Assembly: GCA_029975435.1 (NCBI GenBank) | Contig: JARKPC010000281.1 | Span: 1-47,240, forward strand | Origin: Propionivibrio sp. | Lineage (GTDB): Bacteria; Pseudomonadota; Gammaproteobacteria; Burkholderiales; Rhodocyclaceae | Direction of reading: 5' to 3' | DNA: 47,240 nt | Shown here: in pieces, positions 1 to 7,917 of the stretch | Position numbering within the stretch: the first letter of the stretch is position 1 | How the letters are laid out: the number at the start of each line of letters is the position of its first letter | Made by a program: the position numbers and the translations under genes | The notes under the pieces: generated by a model | Database searches by the model: none | What the model was told of the DNA's origin: nothing | What the model saw: the letters and a program-made list of their open reading frames with translations, nothing else

Positions 1-786
1 TCACAGACAGCGGTCAACCTCAAAGCCGGAGCCCGAACTCAAATGGCCGCACTGGTTAACGCCGCGATGACGGTAGCCACCATGCTGTTCTTCTCCCCGG
101 TCATGGCGGCGATGCCCAACGCCACGCTCGCGGCAGTGGTAATCGCCTACTCCATCGGACTCATCAGCCCGGCGGAAATGGCCGCCATACGGCGCGTCCG
201 CACGATCGAGTTCCGCTGGGCGGTCGCCTCGTGCGTCGGCGTCGTCGTTCTCGGCACCCTGAACGGCATCCTGGTCGCTGTCCTGCTCTCGATGGCCAGC
301 CTGCTGTACCTGGCCAACAATCCACCGTTGCACATCCTCGGGCGCAAGCCGGGAACCAACGTCTTCCGGCCGCGAACGGCGGAACATCCTGAAGACGAGA
401 CGTTTCCAGGCCTGCTGATCGTTCGTACCGAGGGCCGCATGTACTTCGGAAACGCCCCCGTCTTCGGCGAGAAACTGCGCGCCCTGATCGACAAGGAAAA
501 GCCAGACGTCCTGCTGTTCGATTGCGGCGGAATCCCCGGCTTTGAATTCACTGCACTGAAGATGCTGATCGACGCCGAGGAAAAGCTGCGCGACCAGGGC
601 GTCAGCCTGTGGTTGGCCGCGCTCAATCCGGAAGCGCTGGACATGGTCCGGCGCACTCCCCTCGCTGACAAACTGGGCCGGGAGCGGATGTACTTTACCA
701 TCGAAGACGCCGTGAACGCCTACCTTCAGCGTACCGGTCGGCCTGAAGACGCAGCGCTCGAATCGCAGCCCCGCGGCGGGGCCTGA
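1..786 (+). CDS. SulP-family anion transporter, C-terminal part (5' end outside window)
   Basis: This is the C-terminal part of a SulP/SLC26-type inner-membrane anion permease, a family that moves sulfate, bicarbonate or dicarboxylates. The frame is open from base 1, and the residues before the first Met (AVNLKAGARTQ) match the conserved SulP stretch before the last membrane helices, so the internal ATG at 43 is not the start. Hydrophobic helices follow up to about residue 110. A cytoplasmic STAS domain then runs from LLIVRTEGRMYFGN through DVLLFDCGGIPGFEFTALKML, with the usual C-terminal helix pair. It ends at a TGA 7 bp before the convergent serine dehydratase stop. The substrate cannot be told from this fragment. 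Confidence 0.88.
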   Translation, partial: SQTAVNLKAGARTQMAALVNAAMTVATMLFFSPVMAAMPNATLAAVVIAYSIGLISPAEMAAIRRVRTIEFRWAVASCVGVVVLGTLNGILVAVLLSMASLLYLANNPPLHILGRKPGTNVFRPRTAEHPEDETFPGLLIVRTEGRMYFGNAPVFGEKLRALIDKEKPDVLLFDCGGIPGFEFTALKMLIDAEEKLRDQGVSLWLAALNPEALDMVRRTPLADKLGRERMYFTIEDAVNAYLQRTGRPEDAALESQPRGGA

Positions 787-793
787 CAGCGAA

Positions 794-2041
794 TCAACTC
801 CCCATTCCGGCAAACGGTGACGGCGGCTTGCCCAGGCGAGTCATGCGGTGGACCTTCGCCAACCCGCTCTCGGCGGTTTCGCGGTAGCCCGCTTTCATAT
901 CACGACCGGTTTCCCACATGGTATGCACCACTTCGTCGAACGAGACGAGATGCTGGCCGTCGGAAAGCAAGGCATAGGTAGCGCAATCGACGGCGCGCAC
1001 CGCCGCGATGGCGTTGCGCTCGATGCACGGAATCTGTACGTAGCCGCCAATCGGGTCGCAAGTCAGGCCAAGATGGTGCTCCAAGCCCATTTCCGCCGCG
1101 TATTCGATCTGCCGCACCGAACCGCCGAGAAGTTGCGCCGCGGCCGCCGCGGCCATCGCGCAGGCGGTGCCGACTTCGCCCTGGCAGCCGACTTCCGCGC
1201 CGGAGATCGAGGCGTTGCGTTTGACGATATTGCCGACCAATCCCGCCGTAGCCAGCGCTCGGACGACCTTCTCGTCCGGCAGGCTCGATTGCTGCTGAAG
1301 AAAATAAAGCACCGCCGGCAGCACCCCGCACGCGCCGCAGGTCGGAGCAGTCACGACTTCGCCGCCGGAAGCGTTCTCCTCCGACACCGCCAACGCGTAC
1401 GCGAACAACAGCGCCGTCTCTCCGAAATAGCCGGCCGCGCTCTGCGCCCGCGCGTGGTAGGCCGACGCCTTGCGCGGCACCTTCAGCGAACCAGGCAACC
1501 GCCCTTCGGCGTCGAGCCCCGCCCTGATGGCTTTCGTCATCGCCGACCAGATGCCGCCGAGGAACTCGTCGACGCCCTCTTGTTCGCAGCGTTGCACCAC
1601 CTCCCAGAAGCCCAGGCGCTCGCGTTCGCAATGCTCCAGGACATCCTTCATGCAGGCAAACGGATAGATGTCGCCGCCGCCGTCCGTATTGCCTGCTTCG
1701 TCCAGCAGGGCGCCACCGCCCACGGAATAAACGCAGCGCGAAAGCAATACCTTCCCGTCTTCGTCGAGCGCCTCGAAGAGCATCCCATTGGTATGCCGCG
1801 GCAGAAGTTTTTCGGGTAGCCAGAGCAGTTCCACAGGCCGCGGTGCGAACGGTTCGCCGACGGCCACATCGGTCAGGTGTCCGCGCCCGGTGGCAGCCAG
1901 GCTGCCATGGAGCGAGATGCGGACACGCGAGGTCGCCGCCGGCAGGTCAGCGCGAAACGCCTCGGCTGCCCGCCGCGGCCCCATGGTGTGGCTGCTCGAC
2001 GGGCCGATGCCCGGACGATAGAGTTCTTTGAGTGATTTCAT
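794..2041 (-). CDS. sdaA: L-serine dehydratase (iron-sulfur, single chain)
   Basis: It converts L-serine to pyruvate and ammonia using an oxygen-labile [4Fe-4S] cluster, in the cytoplasm. The N-terminus carries the family signature GIGPSSSHTMGPRRAAEAF (residues 11-29). The C-terminal alpha-type domain has the cluster cysteines in APTCGACGVLPAVL and in LTCDPIGGYVQIPCIERNA. At 415 residues it is slightly shorter than the roughly 455-residue E. coli SdaA and fits the single-polypeptide type with fused beta and alpha domains. Start is ATG at 2041 (MKSLKELY); the ribosome site is weak. It is transcribed alone, convergent with the SulP gene and divergent from ttrB. Activity under low oxygen would suit the anaerobic neighbours, but that link is inference. 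Confidence 0.93.
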   Translation of the reverse strand: MKSLKELYRPGIGPSSSHTMGPRRAAEAFRADLPAATSRVRISLHGSLAATGRGHLTDVAVGEPFAPRPVELLWLPEKLLPRHTNGMLFEALDEDGKVLLSRCVYSVGGGALLDEAGNTDGGGDIYPFACMKDVLEHCERERLGFWEVVQRCEQEGVDEFLGGIWSAMTKAIRAGLDAEGRLPGSLKVPRKASAYHARAQSAAGYFGETALLFAYALAVSEENASGGEVVTAPTCGACGVLPAVLYFLQQQSSLPDEKVVRALATAGLVGNIVKRNASISGAEVGCQGEVGTACAMAAAAAAQLLGGSVRQIEYAAEMGLEHHLGLTCDPIGGYVQIPCIERNAIAAVRAVDCATYALLSDGQHLVSFDEVVHTMWETGRDMKAGYRETAESGLAKVHRMTRLGKPPSPFAGMGS

Positions 2042-2265
2042 GCCGGCGATTGTACCTGCAGCGCGCCCACACCTGATGCTGGGATACGCAATCGCACATG
2101 CCGTTCGCGCTGACCGGCGCCAGCGTCGCCCTGATTTTCCTGTCGCGCTGGCGCGAGCGGCGGGTCGCCACGATCAAACAACACCAGGCGCGACACTGAA
2201 TGACCCTGTCGTACGTTGTCCTCATCTGCCATGGAACGCACTTGTACTGAACGAAGTCCCCGCCA

Positions 2266-2304
2266 TTAGGGTTATCCGTCGGCAATAGGGGTTTTTCCCT
2301 ATCC
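2266..2304. promoter_or_regulatory. Candidate operator upstream of ttrB
   Basis: The 341-bp space between sdaA and ttrB holds a perfect inverted repeat ATAGGG-GTTTTT-CCCTAT (2285-2302), preceded by a similar direct half-site TTAGGGTTATCC (2266-2277). The second copy is also followed by TATCC. The cluster sits about 80-115 bp before the ttrB start, a usual place for an activator. The obvious candidate to bind it is the LuxR-type response regulator TtrR encoded at 7285-7917. The rest of the intergenic stretch shows no gene and no clear sigma-70 promoter. Confidence 0.4.
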
Positions 2305-2382
2305 GACCCGCGGTTTTTTCCAATGTCCCCGGCAGGCGAACCTCACTAAGCTCTGCAACGTCGCATCTTTCCGGAGTCGTTC

Positions 2383-3108
2383 ATGACCTGCCCACCTGAT
2401 CCAAGCCGACGCGCCTTCCTTTCGGCCATTCCGGCGCTTACTGCGGGCATCGCCACGCCGGCGCAAGCGGCCGACGCACAGGCAACCCAATGGGGAATGC
2501 TCATCGACACCCGCCGCTGCATCGCCTGCCAGGCCTGCACGATGGCCTGCGCGATGGAAAACGCCACCCCGGAAGGCGCGTTCCGCACCGTCGTCGCCAC
2601 CTACGCCGTGACAACGACGGAGGGTTCCACCGGCCTGTCTGTCGTCCCGCGCCTGTGCAACCACTGCGAAAAGCCGCCCTGCGTCGAGGTCTGCCCGGTC
2701 GGCGCCACATTCAAGCAGGACAACGGCGCCGTACTCGTCGATGGCGACCGCTGCGTCGGTTGCGCCTATTGTGTGCAGGCATGCCCCTACGACGCCCGCT
2801 TCGTCAATCACGACACCGGCAAGGCAGACAAATGCACGTTCTGCAGCCATCGCGTCGAAGCCGGCCTGCTTCCGGCCTGCGTGGAAACCTGCGTTGGAGG
2901 CGCCCGCATCTTCGGCGACCTCAACAATCCGGACAGCGAGATTGCCAAGCGGATCAAGTCCGCCGGCGACGGGGTGCGCGTTCTCAAGCCTGAGGCGAAC
3001 ACGCGCCCCAACGTGTTCTACATCGGCCTCGACCCGGCGCTCGCAGGCCGCGTCGACGGCATATCCGCCGCCGACATGATGTGGCGCCCCGACCACCACG
3101 GAGGATGA
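2383..3108 (+). CDS. ttrB: Tetrathionate reductase subunit B (four-cluster ferredoxin)
   Basis: This is the electron-transfer subunit that carries electrons from the membrane subunit TtrC to the catalytic TtrA on the periplasmic side. A twin-arginine leader (SRRAFLSA, residues 8-15, followed by a hydrophobic stretch and AQA) marks it for Tat export. Four cysteine groups bind four [4Fe-4S] clusters: C46/49/52/56 (CIACQACTMAC), C92/95/100/104 (CNHCEKPPCVEVC), C124/127/130/134 (CVGCAYCVQAC) and C151/154/166/170. Length (241 aa) is normal for the family. Start ATG 2383 has a CCGGAG site at 2371-2376. The stop is one base before the ttrC start. Other DMSO-reductase-family complexes have similar subunits; the ttrC/ttrA/ttrRS context decides the name. 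Confidence 0.88.
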   Translation: MTCPPDPSRRAFLSAIPALTAGIATPAQAADAQATQWGMLIDTRRCIACQACTMACAMENATPEGAFRTVVATYAVTTTEGSTGLSVVPRLCNHCEKPPCVEVCPVGATFKQDNGAVLVDGDRCVGCAYCVQACPYDARFVNHDTGKADKCTFCSHRVEAGLLPACVETCVGGARIFGDLNNPDSEIAKRIKSAGDGVRVLKPEANTRPNVFYIGLDPALAGRVDGISAADMMWRPDHHGG

Positions 3109-3109
3109 A

Positions 3110-4180
3110 ATGACGACGACCGTCGAAGTGCTCGGATTCGCCCGCGGGCCGGACTGGCTGCCCTGGGCGGTGCAATATTTCTTTCTGATCGGCGTCTCGT
3201 GCGCCGCGTTTTTCCTGTCCCTGCCTGGGCTCGTCTGGCGGCTGCCGCGCTGGCGCATGCCGTCGCGGCTCGCGCTGCTCGCGGCACTGATCAGCGGACT
3301 TACCGCGCCGGTCGCGCTGATGGCCGACCTGCACCAGCCCGGACGCTTCATCAACTTCTATCTGCACCCCAACTTCGGGTCGTGGATGGCCTGGGGCTCC
3401 TTCTTCATCCCGCTTTACGTCGGCAGCCTGCTGCTCTACGCCTGGCTGTGCCTGCGCCCGACGCTGGAGCGTTTGGCGCGGCAGGGCGGCCGGCTCGAAG
3501 CAGCCTACCGGCTCGTGGCCTACGGCGGCCACGACAGCCCCCGCGCGATCGGACTCGCAGCGCTTTCAGCATCGCTCGGCGCGTGCCTTTTGCTCCTCTA
3601 CACCGGCATGGAGACGATGGTCGTCAGCGCACGCGTCCTCTGGAACAGCCCGCTGGTACCGCTCGTGTTCCTGAGCACGGCGTTCGTCGGCGGAATCGGC
3701 ATGACCCTGCTCGTCGCCGCGCTTTCGGGCCGCCGCGACGTGGCTCCGGCGCTCAATCGCGGCCTGGCGCTGGCCCTCGCGGCCACCTTCGTTCTGCTCG
3801 CTGCCTGGTTCGGCGGTGCGCTGTCCGGACATTCGCCGGTGGCCGCCCAGGCGTGGTCGGCGCTGGCCTCGTCCCGCCCCTGGGGACCGACCGGGCTGTG
3901 GTTCCTCGGAACGGCCGTGTTCACCCTGTGGCTGGCAGTCCGCTTCCCGCGCTCGCTGTGGCCGACAGCGCTGCTGGCACTGCACGGAGCGTGGCTGCTG
4001 CGCTGGATCGTGTTCATCGGCGGCCAGGGCATCCCACGGATGGGCAACACCTGGTTCGACTATTCGATCGGCATTGGACCGGACGGACTGCTCGGCATCG
4101 CCGGCTCGCTCGGACTTGCACTGTTCCTGTACATCGTCCTCACGGGCCTGATCCCGTGGGATGAACGCGCGGAAGCTTGA
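3110..4180 (+). CDS. ttrC: Tetrathionate reductase membrane subunit C (NrfD-like)
   Basis: This is an integral membrane quinol dehydrogenase subunit that anchors the reductase and passes quinol electrons to TtrB. The 356 residues contain about nine hydrophobic helices in the NrfD/PsrC pattern, with the typical early segment LMADLHQPGRFINFYLHP and the aromatic stretch MAWGSFFIPLY. It starts one base after the ttrB stop, with a GAGG site at 3101-3104. The ttrA start lies 10 bp after its stop, so the three genes form one operon in the ttrB-C-A order known from Salmonella. Confidence 0.87.
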   Translation: MTTTVEVLGFARGPDWLPWAVQYFFLIGVSCAAFFLSLPGLVWRLPRWRMPSRLALLAALISGLTAPVALMADLHQPGRFINFYLHPNFGSWMAWGSFFIPLYVGSLLLYAWLCLRPTLERLARQGGRLEAAYRLVAYGGHDSPRAIGLAALSASLGACLLLLYTGMETMVVSARVLWNSPLVPLVFLSTAFVGGIGMTLLVAALSGRRDVAPALNRGLALALAATFVLLAAWFGGALSGHSPVAAQAWSALASSRPWGPTGLWFLGTAVFTLWLAVRFPRSLWPTALLALHGAWLLRWIVFIGGQGIPRMGNTWFDYSIGIGPDGLLGIAGSLGLALFLYIVLTGLIPWDERAEA

Positions 4181-4190
4181 GGAGATACGC

Positions 4191-7100
4191 ATGGAATTTG
4201 GCAAACGTCGTCAACTGCTGGCCGCGGGCGGACTCGCCGCCTTCGCCGCCGGCTATTCGGAAACCGCCGGCCGAGTCGTCGGTAAACTGCTCGGCCGCGA
4301 TACGCCGAAGCATCGCACGGCCGGTAACGCGCCCGAACCGGAATACCGCGTCGACGCGCACGGGCGAATCGATATCAACCCCGCCCAGCAGGTCAGCTAC
4401 ACGGTGTGCCTCGGCTGCACGACGATGTGCGGCGTGCGCGTCCGGCTCGACCGCGCCTCCGGCAGGGTGCTCCGCGTTTCCGGCAATCCGTACAGCCCGC
4501 TATCGACCGATCCGCACCTGCCGATGAAGGCCAGCGTACGCGAGAGCTTCGCGGCTATCTCGGCGTTCGGCGAACGCGGCCTCGACGGACGCTCCACGGC
4601 CTGCGGACGCGGCAACGCGGTCGCGCAGCAGCTCGATTCGCCGTACCGCGTCCTGCAACCGCTAAAGCGCGTCGGGCCCCGCAATTCAGGGCAATGGGAG
4701 CCGATCAGCTTCGAGCAACTGGTGCGGGAAGTCGTCCACGGCGGCAACCTGTTTGGCGAGGGGCCAGTCGACGGGCTCGCCGCGCTGCGCGACCTCAAAA
4801 CGCCGATCGATCCGGCAAAGCCGGGACTCGGCCCGCGCGTCAACCAGGTCGCTGTCTTGTCGAGCGTCAACGACGGTCGCGAGGGCTTCGCCCGGCGCTT
4901 CGTGCAGAAATCGTACGGGACGCTCAATTTCGTCGGCCACGGCTCTTACTGCGGCGGTTCGTACCGATCCGGATCGGGCGCCCTGTTCGGCAACCTGAAG
5001 ACCATGCCGCACGCCAAGCCCGACTTCGCGAATGCGGAATTCATTCTGTTCGTCGGCACCGCCCCCGGCCACGCGGGCAACCCGTTCAAGCGCACCGGCG
5101 CGCTGGTGGCCAAGGGTCGCGCGCAAGGCAAGCTCTCCTACGTCGTCGTCGACCCGGTGCTCACGCACGCCGACAGCCGCGCCAGCGGCGAACGAGGGCG
5201 ATGGGTGCCGATCCATCCGGGAACCGATGGCGCGATGGCGATGGCAATCATCCGCTGGCTATTCGAGAACGACCGCATCGACCGGACTTTCCTCGCCAAC
5301 CCGAACGTTAAGGTCGCGCGAGCCGCCGGCGAACCGGCCTTGTCGAACGCCACGCACCTCGTCGTCGTCGAGTCCGGACATCCGCGCGAGGGGCGCATGC
5401 TGCGCGCCTCGGACATCGGCGTCGCGGTCCCCGAAGACCAGCGCTACAACGACGCGGACGCCTTCGTCTGCATCGACCCTACCGGGCGCCCGGTCCCGCA
5501 CGACCGGGCGGAGCGGCCCGCCGAGCTCTTCGTCGACCGTGCCGTCGAGGTGAACGGCCAGCCGGTACGCGTCAAGTCGGCGTTGCAGTTGCTGCGCGAG
5601 GAAGCCGAACGGCTGTCGCTGGCCGACTACGCCACGGCCTGCGGCATTCCCGCCGAAACACTCGCCGGTCTGGCACAGGAACTCGCCTCGCACGGCAAGC
5701 GCGCCTCGGTCATCGCCCACGGCGGCATGATGAGCGGCAGCGGCTTCTACAACGCCTACGCGCTGATGAGCATCAACGCGCTGCTCGGCAATCTCAACTG
5801 GAAAGGCGGCTTCGTCGCCAATGGCGGCGGATTCAAGGACGACGGCGAAGGACCGCGCTACAACCTCGACACTTTTCCGGGCATGATCAAACCCGCGGGA
5901 ACGCCGCTCGGCCGCAACGTCCCTTACGAGAAGAGCGCCGAATTCGGCTCGCGCAAAGCGGCCGGCAATCCCTATCCGGCAGCCGCGCCGTGGTTTCCCA
6001 ACGCACCGGGACTCGTCACCGAAATCATTCCCGGCGGCCTGAACGGCTACCCGTACGCGATGAAGGCGCTGATCCTCTGGTCAGCCAACCCGCTGTACGG
6101 CATCCCCGGCCTGCGCCAGCGCGTCGCGGCAGACCTCGCCGATCCGAGAAAACTGCCGCTGATCATCTCGATCGACCCGTTCATCAACGAGAGCAACGCC
6201 TTTGCCGACTACATCGTCCCCGACTCGCTGCTGTATGAGAGTTGGGGCTGGGTGTCCGCCTGGAACGGCGTGCCGACCAAGGCGATGAGCGCGCGCTGGC
6301 CCGTCGTCGAACCGCGCGCGGCGAAAACGCCGGACGGCGAAGCCATTGGCATGGAGAGCTTCTTCATCGCCTTGGCGCGGGAAATGAAGCTCCCCGGCTT
6401 CGGCGACAACGCCATTGCCGACGCCGGCGGGACGACCTATCCGCTCGCCCGTCCCTCGGACTGGTATCTGCGCGCCGGCGCCAACGTCGCCTGGCAAGGC
6501 AAGGAACCGGTCGGCGACGCAACGCCGGAAGACTTGCTGCTGTCGGGCGTGGAGCGAATCCGCCCCCTGCTCGAAACGACATTGAAGCCCGAGGAAGTCG
6601 CCAAGGTCGCTTTCCTGTACAGCCGCGGAGGGCGCTACCAACCCGGCAAGGATGCGTTCGACGAGGACAATACCGAGTGGATGCGCAACCCGATGAAGGA
6701 GATGTGCCACCTGTGGAACGAGAACGTCGGCAGTTCGAAGAACAGCCTCTCCGGCAAGTCCAACCGCGGCTGCGCCACCTGGCGCGAGCCGTCCTTTGCC
6801 GACGGCACGCCGATGCGCGACGTCTTCCCTGCCGACAAATGGCCGCTCCTGCTGGTCAGCTACAAGTCGGCGCTGATGAGCCCGCATTCGATCGGCGCCA
6901 CGCGCCTGCTCCGTCTGCACCCTGAGAACCCGGTGCTGATCCATCCGCAGGACGCGGAGCGGCTGCGCCTGCGGACCGGCGATTCGGCGGAAATTGCGAC
7001 GCCGGCCGGCAGGATCAGCGCGCGCGTCATGGTGCACGCGGGCGTCGCGCCGGGCGTGGCGGCCTTCGAGCACGGCTTCGGCCACCGCGAACTGGGCGCC

Positions 7101-7277
7101 CGCGCCCACCGTGTCGGCGCGGCGCAGCAGCCTGACAACGCGCGCCTGGCAGCCGGCGTCAATCTCAATGACATCGGCTTGCTCGACCCCACCCGCCGCG
7201 ACCGCGCTCCGTGGGTCGACGCGATTTCCGGCGCGTCCGTGCGCAACGGCTTGCCGGCGACGATCCGAAAGACCTGA
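4191..7277 (+). CDS. ttrA: Tetrathionate reductase catalytic subunit A (molybdopterin)
   Basis: This is the catalytic subunit, a molybdenum bis-MGD enzyme of the DMSO-reductase family that reduces tetrathionate to thiosulfate in the periplasm. It is 1028 residues long. A Tat leader (GKRRQLLAAGGLAAFAAG) is followed by a [4Fe-4S] site C73-x2-C76-x3-C80 and C138 (STACGRG). C254 in HGSYCGGSYRSGSG is the likely Mo ligand. The C-terminal molybdopterin-binding beta-barrel lies near residues 890-1010. The start is taken at 4191 because GGAG sits at 4181-4184 and the twin-arginine leader begins there; an upstream in-frame ATG at 4161 lies inside ttrC. The stop is 7 bp from the convergent ttrR stop. 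A close relative such as an arsenate- or selenate-type reductase is less likely given TtrB/C/R/S. Confidence 0.87.
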   Translation: MEFGKRRQLLAAGGLAAFAAGYSETAGRVVGKLLGRDTPKHRTAGNAPEPEYRVDAHGRIDINPAQQVSYTVCLGCTTMCGVRVRLDRASGRVLRVSGNPYSPLSTDPHLPMKASVRESFAAISAFGERGLDGRSTACGRGNAVAQQLDSPYRVLQPLKRVGPRNSGQWEPISFEQLVREVVHGGNLFGEGPVDGLAALRDLKTPIDPAKPGLGPRVNQVAVLSSVNDGREGFARRFVQKSYGTLNFVGHGSYCGGSYRSGSGALFGNLKTMPHAKPDFANAEFILFVGTAPGHAGNPFKRTGALVAKGRAQGKLSYVVVDPVLTHADSRASGERGRWVPIHPGTDGAMAMAIIRWLFENDRIDRTFLANPNVKVARAAGEPALSNATHLVVVESGHPREGRMLRASDIGVAVPEDQRYNDADAFVCIDPTGRPVPHDRAERPAELFVDRAVEVNGQPVRVKSALQLLREEAERLSLADYATACGIPAETLAGLAQELASHGKRASVIAHGGMMSGSGFYNAYALMSINALLGNLNWKGGFVANGGGFKDDGEGPRYNLDTFPGMIKPAGTPLGRNVPYEKSAEFGSRKAAGNPYPAAAPWFPNAPGLVTEIIPGGLNGYPYAMKALILWSANPLYGIPGLRQRVAADLADPRKLPLIISIDPFINESNAFADYIVPDSLLYESWGWVSAWNGVPTKAMSARWPVVEPRAAKTPDGEAIGMESFFIALAREMKLPGFGDNAIADAGGTTYPLARPSDWYLRAGANVAWQGKEPVGDATPEDLLLSGVERIRPLLETTLKPEEVAKVAFLYSRGGRYQPGKDAFDEDNTEWMRNPMKEMCHLWNENVGSSKNSLSGKSNRGCATWREPSFADGTPMRDVFPADKWPLLLVSYKSALMSPHSIGATRLLRLHPENPVLIHPQDAERLRLRTGDSAEIATPAGRISARVMVHAGVAPGVAAFEHGFGHRELGARAHRVGAAQQPDNARLAAGVNLNDIGLLDPTRRDRAPWVDAISGASVRNGLPATIRKT

Positions 7278-7284
7278 AACCCGG

Positions 7285-7917
7285 TCAGTCGAGCGCAGCG
7301 GCATCGGCGAGCAGCATCAGCCGCGCCAATTCGGCGGCGGAGGAGATACCCATCTTCTCCATGACGTGCTGGCGATGGATATGCACTGTCTTTTCGCTGA
7401 TCGACAGCGCCGCGGCGATCACTTTGTTGGGTTCGCCGAGCGCCACGCGGCGCGCCACCTGCCCCTCGCGCGGAGACAGGGTCTGTAGCCGCCGGCGCAC
7501 GACCTCGCGCCGACCGGCCTCGGCCAGCATCTCGGCGCTGCGCCGGATGGCAGCGGCCACGGCGTCGAGCAGAACTTGGTCGCGGAACGGTTTTTCGATG
7601 AAATCCGCCGCGCCGGATTTCATCGCCTGTACAACCATCGACACGTCGGCATGGCCGGTCAGGAAGAGAATCGGCAATGCAATCCCGCGTTCACTCAGGA
7701 CTTGCTGGAGTTCCAGCCCGCTCATCGCCGGCATGCGGATGTCGAGCAACAGACAGGAGGGTGTTTCGAGTGGCGCCAGAGCTTCAAGAAACTCCTCGGC
7801 CGATGCGTAGAGGCGGACATTCCAGCCAACCGAGTCGAGCAGGAAGCGCAGTGCCCGGCGCAGCGCGGCATCGTCGTCCACCACATGGACGACGCAATTT
7901 TCAGGCAGATGATTCAT
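7285..7917 (-). CDS. ttrR: Response regulator TtrR (FixJ/NarL-type)
   Basis: This DNA-binding response regulator is expected to activate ttrBCA when phosphorylated by TtrS. The 210 residues hold a receiver domain (acidic pocket VVDDDAA, phospho-acceptor D59 in LLLDIRMP, conserved Lys in FIEKPF) and a LuxR-type helix-turn-helix in the last 60 residues (LSPREGQVARRVALGEPNKVIAAALSI as the core). A longer frame to 8172 exists, but ATG 7917 begins the canonical receiver sequence (NCVVHVVDDD), so it is chosen. This start overlaps the ttrS stop by 17 bases, which implies translational coupling. The gene is convergent with ttrA. Confidence 0.86.
   Translation of the reverse strand: MNHLPENCVVHVVDDDAALRRALRFLLDSVGWNVRLYASAEEFLEALAPLETPSCLLLDIRMPAMSGLELQQVLSERGIALPILFLTGHADVSMVVQAMKSGAADFIEKPFRDQVLLDAVAAAIRRSAEMLAEAGRREVVRRRLQTLSPREGQVARRVALGEPNKVIAAALSISEKTVHIHRQHVMEKMGISSAAELARLMLLADAAALD

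Noticed and set aside
2028..2288. 86-codon plus-strand frame between sdaA and ttrB
   Set aside because: Overlaps the sdaA start and the operator-like repeat; no ribosome site or motif.
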